NCBI RefSeq assembly: GCF_900116175.1
Contig: NZ_FPCH01000002.1
Coordinates: 248,001-312,000, forward strand
Reading direction: 5' to 3'
From: Hyphomicrobium facile
GTDB taxonomy: Bacteria; Pseudomonadota; Alphaproteobacteria; Rhizobiales; Hyphomicrobiaceae
Length of the DNA stretch: 64,000 nucleotides
The notes under the pieces were generated by a model. The model had not been told where the DNA came from, did not search any database, and was given only the letters and a program-made list of their open reading frames with translations. Position numbers and translations under genes: made by a program. This document shows, one piece after another, positions 44,237 through 52,864 of the stretch; the first letter of the stretch is position 1; each line of letters opens with the position of its first letter.

Positions 44237-45994
44237 CTATGGCGTAGGAGGAAGCTGGAAGTAATAGTGCGATGAGAGAACGACACCGGCTGCCAGGAGG
44301 AGCGTAAGGTAGGGAAGGAACCCAGCGCGGCGTTCACCCAAATCCTGGCTCTTGAGATCCAGGTCTTCGAGCATGTGGTTCGGGAATTTGCCGCCATCCT
44401 GAATGTAGTGCCGATAGAGGAACACCGGGATGATCAACGCGGCGAATATCAACCCGTACCAAAGTGCATTCGGATTGCCCCATACTTTGGCGCCCGCTCC
44501 CATGAGTGCAAGGTTTACGAAGCCAAGGAACGCACCAAGCGCGACGAGCCAGTTCGGCGCGCGGTAGGGACGCGGGATATGCGGGCTATCGATGCGGTGA
44601 ATCCAGGTCGACTGCAGGTTCAGGAAGATGAAAAGCATGTAGCCGACATTCGAGATCGACAGGATCAAATAGTAGGCGGTGGCGTCCGAGGCAGCGAACG
44701 TCAGCAGACCGAGATTGAAGACCAAGTCCGTCCACATGGCCCGGGTCGGCGCGCCATGCTCGTTGACGTGTCCGAGGTATTTCGGGAGCCAGCCATCGAC
44801 GCCACCCTGGTAGAGGGTACGCGAAGAACCAGCCATCGCCATCATGATCGCGAGGATCAAGGCGAGGATCATCATCATCTCGAGGAGATGGACGACGATC
44901 GCGTTGTTCCCGCCTACCATGTCGCCCATGGCTGCTGCAACGCCCGTTCCGTCGACGATGCCAGGCTGCGTCATGCCTTCAAGGCCGAGATGCCCTTGGA
45001 ATGAGGCCGCGACGAGCGAGTAGACCACGACGCAAAGGATGCCCGCGGCGATGATCGCTTTCTTCGTGTCAGCAGCGGGATTTTTGAATTCACGCGTATA
45101 GCAAACGGCCGTCTCGAACGCGTAGCTCGACCAGCCTGCAATGAACAGCGCGCCGAGGAACATGGTCCAGCCGGCATTGTCCCAGGCCCCGTTTGGGGGG
45201 ACCAAAGGCGTGAAGTTCGAATATTCGACGTTGCCGGTAAGAAACGGCACGATGCCGACGATCAGCATCGGCACGATCACGAGCAGTCCGATCCACATCT
45301 GGATGCGGGCCGTTCCGAGAATGCCGCGATGCTGTACAGCGAAAGTGGCGAGCATCAAGGCCGCGCCAATGAAGAACGTTGCCCCGACCTCGATCTTCGC
45401 CAAGCCGAAGAACGAGAAATCCAAAAGCTTAAATGAGCGGATGAATGGCGTTGCATCTGCGGTCAGCGCGGTGATTGCAATGTTGGCCGCCTCTGCGCCC
45501 GACTTGCCGGCAATCGCTGCTGCATTCGACGCATCTTGCAGCCACGCAAGCACTTGCGGAGACTCCGCCGTAAATGAGGGGAGTGGCGCGATCGCATTGA
45601 GAATGTATCCGGCGGCGACGGCGCAACCGAGCGACAACACCGGCGTCCAGGCAAACCAATTGCACCAGACGGAAAGCGGCGCGATGAGCTTGCTGTAGCG
45701 CAGCCACGCGGCAGCGCCGTAAACAGCCGCTCCGCCCGACTTGTTTGCAAACAGCCCGGCGATTTCGGCGTAGCTGTAGGACTGGATCAGGCCCATCAGG
45801 ACCGAGATCATCCACACGAGGAAGGCAAGCTTGCCTGCCGTCGCCCCCATCCCGCCGATCGAGATCAAAACCAGCGCTGGAACGCCACTGGCGATCCAAA
45901 AAGCACCTTTCCAGTCTAGCGTTCGATGCAGGCCATGGGTGTCGGCGCTCGCGGCGCCCACACCCATGTCCCGCGTTTGTGTCGCGATGGTCAT
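44237..45994 (-). CDS. APC-superfamily amino acid/amine permease
   Basis: A 585-residue permease with 12 or more hydrophobic helices. The N-terminal helix 1 region has FWIASGVPALVLISIGGMGA with the Gly-rich break used for substrate binding; SYAEIAGLFANKSGGAAVYG is typical of APC transporters. Large polar insert near residues 145-185. Members import amino acids, putrescine or related amines with protons. Substrate is unknown, but it is divergent from an XRE-cupin (PuuR-like) regulator and near amine-ligase and oxidase genes, so an amine or N-methylated amino acid is likely. ATG 45994; two operator-like palindromes lie 68-102 bp upstream. Confidence 0.88.
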   Translation of the reverse strand: MTIATQTRDMGVGAASADTHGLHRTLDWKGAFWIASGVPALVLISIGGMGATAGKLAFLVWMISVLMGLIQSYSYAEIAGLFANKSGGAAVYGAAAWLRYSKLIAPLSVWCNWFAWTPVLSLGCAVAAGYILNAIAPLPSFTAESPQVLAWLQDASNAAAIAGKSGAEAANIAITALTADATPFIRSFKLLDFSFFGLAKIEVGATFFIGAALMLATFAVQHRGILGTARIQMWIGLLVIVPMLIVGIVPFLTGNVEYSNFTPLVPPNGAWDNAGWTMFLGALFIAGWSSYAFETAVCYTREFKNPAADTKKAIIAAGILCVVVYSLVAASFQGHLGLEGMTQPGIVDGTGVAAAMGDMVGGNNAIVVHLLEMMMILALILAIMMAMAGSSRTLYQGGVDGWLPKYLGHVNEHGAPTRAMWTDLVFNLGLLTFAASDATAYYLILSISNVGYMLFIFLNLQSTWIHRIDSPHIPRPYRAPNWLVALGAFLGFVNLALMGAGAKVWGNPNALWYGLIFAALIIPVFLYRHYIQDGGKFPNHMLEDLDLKSQDLGERRAGFLPYLTLLLAAGVVLSSHYYFQLPPTP

Positions 45995-46061
45995 GCGAAG
46001 ATCTCCCCTTCAGATTCTTGACGCGTGCTCTGTCAAAACATCGCGCGACATATTCACAAAG

Positions 46062-46096
46062 ATGCATTATATGCAAGTATTTTGCATAGACTGCAT
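46062..46096. promoter_or_regulatory. Two operator-like palindromes, TTGCA-N5-TGCAA type
   Basis: ATGCATTATATGCAA (46062-46076) and TTGCATAGACTGCAT (46082-46096) each match TTGCA-N5-TGCAA with one mismatch. Their centres are 20 bp apart, close to two helix turns. They sit midway between the divergent APC permease and XRE-cupin genes. Exact copies of the palindrome occur at 51407 and 54499. Operator function is inferred. Confidence 0.65.
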
Positions 46097-46244
46097 CTTG
46101 AAATTTTCGATATTCTGTTTGTTTTGCAGTCGCGAAGAGCAATAAATGGGCGCTTATTGCACGTGCGTTGGCCACCACGACGGTGTTTGCTTTCGAGCCG
46201 GCCCGCTTTAATGGATAATTCGAGAACTCAGAAAAGGGCGACGA

Positions 46245-46916
46245 ATGACAAAAGAAAAGGCCGGCCTCAAAGCGCGGCCCACAACGCGAAAGTCGTCTGC
46301 CGAGAAGGCCGCCGTCAACGAGCTCAACAATCGCCACGACTTGGCGCATGTTCCGCTGGAGCAACGAATAGGCGCTGTCATCAAGCGCCGAAGGTTGGAG
46401 TCAAATCTCACGCTCTCCGATCTCAGCACCGGCGCGGGGCTCTCGAGCGCGATGCTCAGTCGAATTGAAAACGGCATGGCGACCGCAAGTCTCGACGCTC
46501 TCGAGCGCTTGTGCGCCGCCGTCGGCATTGGGCTGTCGGATCTTTTCAAGGAAACAGAGACCAAGCAGGGCAGTGCGCAACTCGTGAAGCGCACCGAACA
46601 GATGGAAGTCGTTCGCGTCGGCACCAAGTTTGGCCACACATATCGCCTTCTCTCCTATGACCGGGGACCGCGAAAGCTGTTCGAGCCGTTCTTCATCGAG
46701 ATGGACAAGAAGAGCGAGACGTATCCCCGCTTCGCCCACCCTGGCACCGAGTTCATCTACATGCTTCAGGGGAGAATGGAGTACCGCTTCGGCGAACATA
46801 CGTATCTGATCGAGCCCGGCGATGCGTTCACATTCTCCGGTGAGGTCGTGCACGGACCGGAGAAGCTTCTCGACGATCGGATCAAGTTTCTCGCGATCAT
46901 CTTTTACGGCGAATAA
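46245..46916 (+). CDS. XRE-cupin transcriptional regulator (PuuR-like)
   Basis: A 223-residue regulator. The N-terminal 40 residues are basic and disordered. The XRE helix-turn-helix spans about 45-105 (RIGAVIKRRRLESNLTLSDL, recognition helix in SSAMLSRIENG). A C-terminal cupin domain follows (about 135-220: AHPGTEFIYMLQGRMEYRFG, LIEPGDAFTFSGEVVHGPE). This domain pair is that of PuuR and related repressors that sense polyamines or small organic acids. Divergent from the APC permease gene with two palindromes between them. Likely controls this cluster, including the ligase, Mgs-like genes and oxidoreductase, which carry the same palindrome. Confidence 0.87.
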   Translation: MTKEKAGLKARPTTRKSSAEKAAVNELNNRHDLAHVPLEQRIGAVIKRRRLESNLTLSDLSTGAGLSSAMLSRIENGMATASLDALERLCAAVGIGLSDLFKETETKQGSAQLVKRTEQMEVVRVGTKFGHTYRLLSYDRGPRKLFEPFFIEMDKKSETYPRFAHPGTEFIYMLQGRMEYRFGEHTYLIEPGDAFTFSGEVVHGPEKLLDDRIKFLAIIFYGE

Positions 46917-46931
46917 GCCGTTTTCGCCGGC

Positions 46932-46963
46932 GACGCCGCCCCGTCGTGGACCAGGGCGGCGTC
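46932..46963. terminator. Strong hairpin between convergent genes
   Basis: GACGCCGCCC (46932-46941) and GGGCGGCGTC (46954-46963) form a perfect 10-bp GC-rich stem with a 12-nt loop. It separates the convergent regulator and mgsC-like genes. Neither side has a clear U-tract, so it may act as a bidirectional barrier or with Rho. Confidence 0.5.
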
Positions 46964-46984
46964 ACACACCCGCTGACGAACGCT

Positions 46985-48322
46985 TCAGAATCCCGGCGAT
47001 CCGGGGATCCAGTTCGTGCCGGCCAGCGGCACTCTCGCCATAGCGGCAGCTTCCATGGTGAGAGCGACCAGGTCTTCCGGCTCGAGGTTGTGGAGGTGGT
47101 TCTTGCCGCAAGCGCGAGCCAGCGTTTGCGCCTCCAGCGTCAGAACCTTCAGGTAGTTCGCCAGCCTGCGGCCAGCGGCGACAGGATCGAGCCTCTCCAT
47201 CAGTTCCGGCGTCTGCGTGGTGATGCCGGCCGGATCCTTGCCTTCGTGCCAATCATCGTAGCAGCCGGCCGTGGTGCCGAGCTTGTTGTACTCGGCTTCC
47301 CAGCGCGGATCGTTGTCGCCAAGGGCGACGAGCGCGGCGGTTCCGATCCCGACAGCATCGGCTCCGAGTGCCAAGGCTTTCGCCACGTCGCCGCCGTTGC
47401 GGATACCGCCGGAGACGATGAGCTGCACCTTGCGATGCATGCCGAGGTCCTGAAGCGCTTGCACGGCAGGGCGAATGGCCGAGAGCAGCGGTATGCCCAC
47501 ATGCTCGATGAAGACCTCCTGCGTCGCCGCCGTTCCGCCCTGCATGCCATCAAGGACGATCGCGTCGGCGCCCGACTTCACCGCCAGCTGAACATCGAAG
47601 TAAGGCCGGCTGGCGCCGATCTTCAGATAGATCGGCTTTTCCCAGTCCGTGATTTCGCGCAGTTCGTTGATCTTGACTTCCAGATCATCGGCGCCCGTCC
47701 AATCCGGATGCCGGCACGCAGAGCGCTGATCGATGCCCTTCGGCAGCTGACGCATCTGCGCGACCCGATCAGAGATCTTCTGGCCGAGCAGCATGCCGCC
47801 GCCGCCGGGCTTCGCTCCCTGACCGATGACGATTTCGATCGCATCGGCGCGGCGCAGATCGTCGGGGTTCATACCGTAACGCGACGGCAGATATTGGTAG
47901 ACGAGATATTTCGATTGGCCGCGCTCTTCCGGTGTCATGCCGCCATCGCCCGTCGTGGTCGACGTGCCCGCGAGACTCGCACCACGGCCCAAAGCCTCCT
48001 TGGCGTTGGCCGAGAGCGAACCGAAGCTCATACCCGAGATCGTAATCGGAATGGAAAGCTTGATGGGCTTCTTTGCAAATCTAGAACCGATGACGACTTC
48101 GGTGCCGCATTTTTCGCGATACCCTTCGAGGGGGTAGCGAGACATGGATGCGCCGAGCAACAGAAGATCGTCGAAATTCGGCATCCGGCGTTTCGAGCCG
48201 CCGCCGCGAATATCGTAGATGCCGGTTGCCGCGGCACGCCGGATTTCGGCGAGCGTCGCGTCGTCGAATGTCGCCGACTTACGAGGCGGCGTTCCGAGCC
48301 AGTTTCTCTGGTGCTCTGTCAT
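46985..48322 (-). CDS. FMN glutamate-synthase-like subunit (MgsC/GlxD)
   Basis: A 445-residue protein matching the FMN/synthase domain of glutamate synthase. Visible: SIPITISGMSFGSLSANAKE near residue 90, the glycine-rich AIEIVIGQGAKPGGGGMLLG near 165, KPIYLKIGASRPYFDVQLAV, then GADAIVLDGMQGGTAATQEV near 263 and LIVSGGIRNGGDVAKALALG. Homologues are MgsC (N-methylglutamate synthase) and GlxD. It would form the third part of a split glutamate-synthase-like enzyme with the two genes upstream. Start ATG overlaps the previous stop (TAATG). Substrate cannot be settled from sequence. Confidence 0.85.
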   Translation of the reverse strand: MTEHQRNWLGTPPRKSATFDDATLAEIRRAAATGIYDIRGGGSKRRMPNFDDLLLLGASMSRYPLEGYREKCGTEVVIGSRFAKKPIKLSIPITISGMSFGSLSANAKEALGRGASLAGTSTTTGDGGMTPEERGQSKYLVYQYLPSRYGMNPDDLRRADAIEIVIGQGAKPGGGGMLLGQKISDRVAQMRQLPKGIDQRSACRHPDWTGADDLEVKINELREITDWEKPIYLKIGASRPYFDVQLAVKSGADAIVLDGMQGGTAATQEVFIEHVGIPLLSAIRPAVQALQDLGMHRKVQLIVSGGIRNGGDVAKALALGADAVGIGTAALVALGDNDPRWEAEYNKLGTTAGCYDDWHEGKDPAGITTQTPELMERLDPVAAGRRLANYLKVLTLEAQTLARACGKNHLHNLEPEDLVALTMEAAAMARVPLAGTNWIPGSPGF

Positions 48323-49011
48323 TAGTACGCTCCGGCATTATCGATATTGAAGTTGTAGAGCTTCCGCGCCGAGCCATAGCGGCGGAATTCGGAGACATCG
48401 ACCTTGTGGATTTCTCCTGCTGCTTTCAGAAGCTCGCCAAGCTCCGCCTTGTGTTCGTCGCGCATCTCTTTCTCGATGCAATCGGCGCCCAAACTGGCGA
48501 CTGGTCCGCGAACATAGATGTGCGCTTCGTAAATCGAATCGCCGAGCGCTTCGCCCGCTTCTCCGAATACGACCAAGCGGCCGTTCTGACCCATGAACGC
48601 GGAGAGATGGCCGATGTCGCCTTTGACGACGATATCGATGCCCTTCATCGAAATCCCGCATCGCGCCGATGCGTTTCCTTCGACGAGAAGGAGCCCGCCT
48701 CTCCCGGTCGCGCCGGCGCTTTGGCTGGCGTCCCCTTTGACGTGGATACGTCCGGACATCATGTTTTCACCGACGCCCTGCCCCGCACTGCCGTCGATCA
48801 CGATGTTGGCGTACTTGTTCATGCCGCCGCAGAAGTAGCCGACATTGCCGCCAATGTTCACCGTGATGGGCGCATCGACGCCGACCGCGATCGAATGCTC
48901 GCCGGCGGGATTGGCGATGGACCAAAGGGTTTCGTTGGTGTCCTTACCGAGCTTGTGCAGAGCTGCGTTCAACTCGCGCACTGACGTTTCTGCTAGATCA
49001 ACGTTCGGCAT
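48322..49011 (-). CDS. GXGXG-domain glutamate-synthase-like subunit (MgsB/GlxC)
   Basis: A 229-residue protein corresponding to the C-terminal beta-helix (GXGXG) domain of glutamate synthase. It shows the repeating Gly pattern: ITVNIGGNVGYFCGGMNKYA, VIDGSAGQGVGENMMSGRIH, KGDASQSAGATGRGGLLLVE. ATG 49011 shares one base with the upstream stop (TGATG); reading from 49086 would run back into that gene. In MgsABC and GlxBCD this subunit bridges the amidotransferase and FMN parts. Both ends are overlapped, so the three genes are one translational unit. Confidence 0.85.
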   Translation of the reverse strand: MPNVDLAETSVRELNAALHKLGKDTNETLWSIANPAGEHSIAVGVDAPITVNIGGNVGYFCGGMNKYANIVIDGSAGQGVGENMMSGRIHVKGDASQSAGATGRGGLLLVEGNASARCGISMKGIDIVVKGDIGHLSAFMGQNGRLVVFGEAGEALGDSIYEAHIYVRGPVASLGADCIEKEMRDEHKAELGELLKAAGEIHKVDVSEFRRYGSARKLYNFNIDNAGAY

Positions 49012-49907
49012 CAGGCGTGCTCCCAGAAGTAGACGGTTGCGGGCTTTGGCTCCCACACGCGCGCGGTCTTGATGCCGGGCAGGCACGTGAGAGTTTTGTA
49101 TTCGGAACCGAACGCGACGTACTCGTCCGTTTCGGCCATGACAGCCGGCTTGCAGGCGATCGGATCTCTGAGGACACCGAAGCCCGTCTCCGTGCCGACA
49201 ACGAAGGTGAAGAAGCCGTCGAGGTCATCGAGGCTGGATTTCAAGGCTTCGCTGAGCGTCTGTCCGTTCTTCATCTGTCGCGTCAGATAGCCGGCTGCGA
49301 CCTCGGTATCGTTCTCGGTGCGAATTTTGATACCTTCCCGCCGCAACTCGCGGCGGAGCGAAGCATGATTGGACAGCGATCCGTTATGAACCAGGCACTG
49401 ATCGGTGGCTGTCGAGAACGGATGCGCGCCGTTGGTCGTCACGGCAGACTCCGTCGCCATGCGCGTATGCGAGATGCCGTGCGTACCGCTCATCTTTGCG
49501 ATGTCGAATTCGCGGGCGACGTCGTCGGGGAAGCCGACTTCCTTATAAATCTCGAGCCGCTGACCTTCGCTCATGATCGTGACATCCGGCAGATTCTTTG
49601 CCAGCCACGCCTCGGCGCGAGGAACGTCTTCCGTTTTTACCGTGACGACCGCGTGTGAGTGGCGCACGCTGACCTGGCCGCCGCCGATCGCCTCCACCAG
49701 CAGCTTGGCGGCGCGCGCGATGTCGACTTCCGCAGTGCTGCCTGAGATCGTCAATTTGGTTTGACCGGCCGCGCCGTTTCCGTAGATGGCAAACCCCGCC
49801 GAGTCCGGACCCCGGCTGCAAAGCGTCGAAGTCATCTTCGCGAGAAGCTCGCCGAGCCTCGGCTCTAGTTTCGGATCCTTGATGAAAAGGCCCGCAATTC
49901 CACACAT
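49011..49907 (-). CDS. Class II glutamine amidotransferase-like subunit (MgsA/GlxB)
   Basis: A 298-residue N-terminal-nucleophile amidotransferase domain. MCGIAGLFI places Cys2 as the nucleophile; SRGPDSAGFAIYG, GISHTRMATESAVTTNGAHP and HNGSLSNHASLRREL follow, as in GltB/PurF glutaminases. It provides the amide-hydrolysing part of the split glutamate-synthase-like enzyme. In the N-methylglutamate pathway the substrate is gamma-glutamylmethylamide rather than glutamine. It lies 28 bp after the glutamine-synthetase-like gene. Whether it acts on glutamine or a gamma-glutamylamide here is unknown. Confidence 0.87.
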   Translation of the reverse strand: MCGIAGLFIKDPKLEPRLGELLAKMTSTLCSRGPDSAGFAIYGNGAAGQTKLTISGSTAEVDIARAAKLLVEAIGGGQVSVRHSHAVVTVKTEDVPRAEAWLAKNLPDVTIMSEGQRLEIYKEVGFPDDVAREFDIAKMSGTHGISHTRMATESAVTTNGAHPFSTATDQCLVHNGSLSNHASLRRELRREGIKIRTENDTEVAAGYLTRQMKNGQTLSEALKSSLDDLDGFFTFVVGTETGFGVLRDPIACKPAVMAETDEYVAFGSEYKTLTCLPGIKTARVWEPKPATVYFWEHA

Positions 49908-49935
49908 ATCTTTGTCTCCAACTCAGCGTGGTTGT

Positions 49936-51333
49936 TCAGAAGAAGCTCAAGTAGCGTTTCGTCTCCCAGTCGGAGACGTGGCGGTGGTAGTCGATCCATT
50001 CGTCACGCTTGTGGGAGACGAACTCGTCGATGAAATCGGCGCCAAGCGCAGACCTGAAGAAGTCGCTTTGCTCGAGAGCTGTGATTGCTTCGCCAAGCGA
50101 CTGCGGCAGCACGTCGATCTTGCGATCCGCAATCTCGCGCGGCGTCAGAGCATAGAAGTTGATGTTCTGTGGCGGTCCCGGATCGAGGTTGCGATCGATC
50201 CCGTCGAGGCCGGCTGCAATCAACGCCGCCTGCGCAAGATACGGGTTCATGCCGGAGTCGCCGACGCGCAGCTCGATGCGTCCGTAAGGAATGCGCACCA
50301 TTGCGGTCCGATTGTTGTCGCCGTACGCGACGAAGACCGGCGCCCAGGTCGTACCCGACGCCGTTCGGCCAACGACGAGGCGCTTGTAGGAATTGACGGA
50401 CGGCGCAAGCAAGGCCGTGAGAGCCTTCGCGTGCGCCAGAATTCCCGCCGTGAATGAATAGGCTAGCTTCGAAAGCCCCATGCCACTCGTGTCGGACTTG
50501 TCGTGGAATATATTCCTTCCCTCAGCGTCGGCGAGCGAGCAATGAATGTGCATGCCGTTGCCGGTCATCGAGCTCTTGGGCTTCGGCATGAAGGAGCAGA
50601 TGGCGCCGAGCTCATGCGCGATCTCTGCGGCCGCCATCTTGAACAAGATGATATTGTCGGCGGAGGTCACGGCGTCGGCGTATTTGAAGTTGATTTCGTA
50701 CTGGCCGTTCGCGTCCTCGTGATCGATTTGATAAACATCGATCCCTAGCGCCTGCAGGCTTTCCGTCACGCGTTCGAGGAAAACGCGGACTCGGGAGAGC
50801 CCCCGATAATCGTACGCGGGCTTCTGCAGACAGTCGGTATCGTCGAGCGGACAGACCGATCCATCGGCGGTACGTTGAAAAAGGCTGAACTCGGGTTCTA
50901 TGCCGGTGTTGAGCACCCAGCCGCGTTCGCTCAATCGTGCCGTCTGAGCCTTCAGAATGTTGCGCGTATCGATCGGATGCGGCTTGCCATCGACCGTCCC
51001 TGTGCCCATCACGCGCGCGTAGCCCGGCGCCCACGGCAAGAGCTTGAGCGTCGACAGATCTCCGACGAGCATGTATTCGGATTCATGCGGCTCTAGGCGA
51101 AGTCCGTGAACACCTCCTCCCGCAAATCCCACTCCGTCCGTCAATATATCTTCCAGATGATCGACCGGCACGGATTTGCTCTTGGCGACGCCGTGAATGT
51201 CGACAAACTGTGCAAGGACGTAGCGGATATGATTTTGCGTGAGGAATTGCTTCGCTTTTTGAAGGTCGAGTTGTTCTGGCGAGGCCTGTTGGCCTGGCGT
51301 CAGCCGCCAATTCCAGTGGTCGAGTGAGTTCAT
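49936..51333 (-). CDS. Glutamine-synthetase-like ligase (GlnT/GmaS/PuuA type)
   Basis: A 465-residue GS-superfamily enzyme. It has the N-terminal beta-grasp QNHIRYVLAQFVDIHGVAKS, EPEFSLFQ with metal-binding Glu near residue 145, IDHEDANGQYEINFKYADAV near 205 and MTGNGMHIHCSLADAEGRN near 255. Members join glutamate to ammonia (GlnT), methylamine (GmaS) or putrescine (PuuA) with ATP. Neighbouring MgsABC-like genes favour gamma-glutamylmethylamide synthetase; the PuuB-like oxidase and PuuR-like regulator point to another amine. ATG 51333 opens MNSLDHWNW; a longer frame to 51507 runs through the promoter. First gene of a four-gene leftward operon, with an exact palindrome 74 bp upstream. Confidence 0.85.
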   Translation of the reverse strand: MNSLDHWNWRLTPGQQASPEQLDLQKAKQFLTQNHIRYVLAQFVDIHGVAKSKSVPVDHLEDILTDGVGFAGGGVHGLRLEPHESEYMLVGDLSTLKLLPWAPGYARVMGTGTVDGKPHPIDTRNILKAQTARLSERGWVLNTGIEPEFSLFQRTADGSVCPLDDTDCLQKPAYDYRGLSRVRVFLERVTESLQALGIDVYQIDHEDANGQYEINFKYADAVTSADNIILFKMAAAEIAHELGAICSFMPKPKSSMTGNGMHIHCSLADAEGRNIFHDKSDTSGMGLSKLAYSFTAGILAHAKALTALLAPSVNSYKRLVVGRTASGTTWAPVFVAYGDNNRTAMVRIPYGRIELRVGDSGMNPYLAQAALIAAGLDGIDRNLDPGPPQNINFYALTPREIADRKIDVLPQSLGEAITALEQSDFFRSALGADFIDEFVSHKRDEWIDYHRHVSDWETKRYLSFF

Positions 51334-51406
51334 GCGAAACCTCGGACGTTTGGAGCCGCGCTTATGCGCTGTGCGTTTCTTCCCAGTCTCAGCGCATACA
51401 ATCAAC

Positions 51407-51421
51407 TTGCACGTAGTGCAA
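51407..51421. promoter_or_regulatory. Operator-like palindrome TTGCACGTAGTGCAA
   Basis: A perfect TTGCA-N5-TGCAA palindrome between the divergent ligase (51333) and FAD oxidoreductase (51489) genes. Twenty bases further on, TTGTACAA (51427-51434) is a weaker palindrome at the same spacing seen at 46062/46082. It would let one regulator control both directions. Binding is inferred from recurrence of the motif. Confidence 0.65.
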
Positions 51422-51488
51422 CTTATTTGTACAAGAATAAACGTCAGATGCGTGGAACTTCGCGCAAAGATCAGGGCCGCCACACACC

Positions 51489-52847
51489 ATGAATGACGAA
51501 ATCTCAAGCTCCAGCGGCATACGTGCGTTGGATCTCGCGCGCAGAAACGCCACGACAGGCGACCTCAAATTCAAGCCCTATTGGTGGGAAGCGGCCCCGC
51601 GTGCGCCGGAGGTGCGAAATCAATTCTTGCCGGCACGCGCCGATGTCGTGATTGTCGGCTCAGGCTTTACGGGCCTCTCCGCAGCCCTGACGCTTCTCAA
51701 GAGAGGCCGCTCCGTCATCGTCTTGGATGCCGGCGTGCCTGGAGTGGGCGCGAGCACCCGCAATGGCGGCCAGGTCGGAAGCGGCAACCAAAAATTTCGC
51801 GTCGCAAAACTCATCGCGTTGCGCGGCCGGCGGAAGGCGGAGGAGCTTCTGCGCGATGGCACACGCATGCTCGACTATATCGAGCATCTGATCACGACCG
51901 AGAACATCGATTGCGCCTTCTCCCGGTGCGGCCGCTTTCGCGGCGCGATGCAGCCCGAGCATTATGAAGCCATGGCGCGCGACATGGAGGATCTCCGCAA
52001 TATAGCAGGCGTCGAGAGCTTCATGGTGCCGAAGTCCGAGCAGCACAGCGAGATCGGGTCCGATGTTTTCTTCGGCGGTTCCGTTCTTCCGAATGATGCC
52101 TCGTTGCACCCCGCCCGCTACCACGCGGGATTGATGGAAAGGATCACCGCACTCGGCGGCGAAATCATCGGCAATGCGACGGTCAATGGCATCAAGCACG
52201 ATTACGACGGCTTCAAAATCCGCACCGCTATCGATGATATGACGTGCCGCGAAGTCATCGTCGCGACCAACGGATATACCGGCAACATCGTTCCCGAGCT
52301 CGGCCGGCGCATCGTTCCGATCGGCTCCGCGCTCATCGCCACGGACGAAATTCCGGAAGCGCTCTTTTCGACCTTGATGCCGAAGCTTCGCGTCTACGGG
52401 AATACCAATCGCGTATTCTACTATTATCGCGCGGCGCCCGGAGAACGGCGAGTCGTTTGGGGCGGCCGGGTCGGCAGGCTCGCGCCCGAAACATCCGCGG
52501 CCGCATATCGCCATTTGGCGAGAGACATGCTGCATGTGTTTCCCGCGCTTCGCGACACGGCCGTGACGCACGCGTGGACCGGCCAGATCGGATACACCTA
52601 CGATGAAGTTCCGCACATCGGCCGCACGGCCGGCGGGATTCACTTCGCGCTTGGATATTGCGGCACGGGCGTGTCGCGCGCCACGTACTTCGGTCACAAG
52701 ATCGCGCTCAAGCTTCTCCAAGATCCGGAAGGCAAGACCGCCTTCGACGATCTCGATTTCCCAAGCTTCCCCTTCCATCCGATTGCCAAGCGAGCCGTGC
52801 CGGTCGTCGAGACCTGGTATCGAATTCGCGACGCAGTGAACAAATAA
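51489..52847 (+). CDS. DAO-family FAD-dependent oxidoreductase (PuuB/OrdL-like)
   Basis: A 452-residue flavoprotein. An N-terminal YWWEAAPR segment, common in gamma-glutamylputrescine oxidase-like proteins, precedes the dinucleotide fold VVIVGSGFTGLSAALTLLKR near residue 53 and GASTRNGGQVGSGNQKF. The C-terminal part has RRVVWGGRVG and HIGRTAGGIHFALGYCGTGV, typical of the family. It oxidises a C-N bond of an amine or N-substituted amino acid, giving an imine or aldehyde. Co-oriented with RidA 17 bp downstream, which fits an imine-releasing reaction. It could stand in for the missing N-methylglutamate dehydrogenase (MgdABCD). Confidence 0.85.
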   Translation: MNDEISSSSGIRALDLARRNATTGDLKFKPYWWEAAPRAPEVRNQFLPARADVVIVGSGFTGLSAALTLLKRGRSVIVLDAGVPGVGASTRNGGQVGSGNQKFRVAKLIALRGRRKAEELLRDGTRMLDYIEHLITTENIDCAFSRCGRFRGAMQPEHYEAMARDMEDLRNIAGVESFMVPKSEQHSEIGSDVFFGGSVLPNDASLHPARYHAGLMERITALGGEIIGNATVNGIKHDYDGFKIRTAIDDMTCREVIVATNGYTGNIVPELGRRIVPIGSALIATDEIPEALFSTLMPKLRVYGNTNRVFYYYRAAPGERRVVWGGRVGRLAPETSAAAYRHLARDMLHVFPALRDTAVTHAWTGQIGYTYDEVPHIGRTAGGIHFALGYCGTGVSRATYFGHKIALKLLQDPEGKTAFDDLDFPSFPFHPIAKRAVPVVETWYRIRDAVNK

Positions 52848-52864
52848 ACCTCGAAAGGAGCGAC

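Noticed and set aside
46946-48325. A 459-codon frame antisense to the MgsC-like gene
   Set aside because: The opposite strand encodes a clear conserved enzyme; the antisense product is Arg/His-rich and unlike any family.
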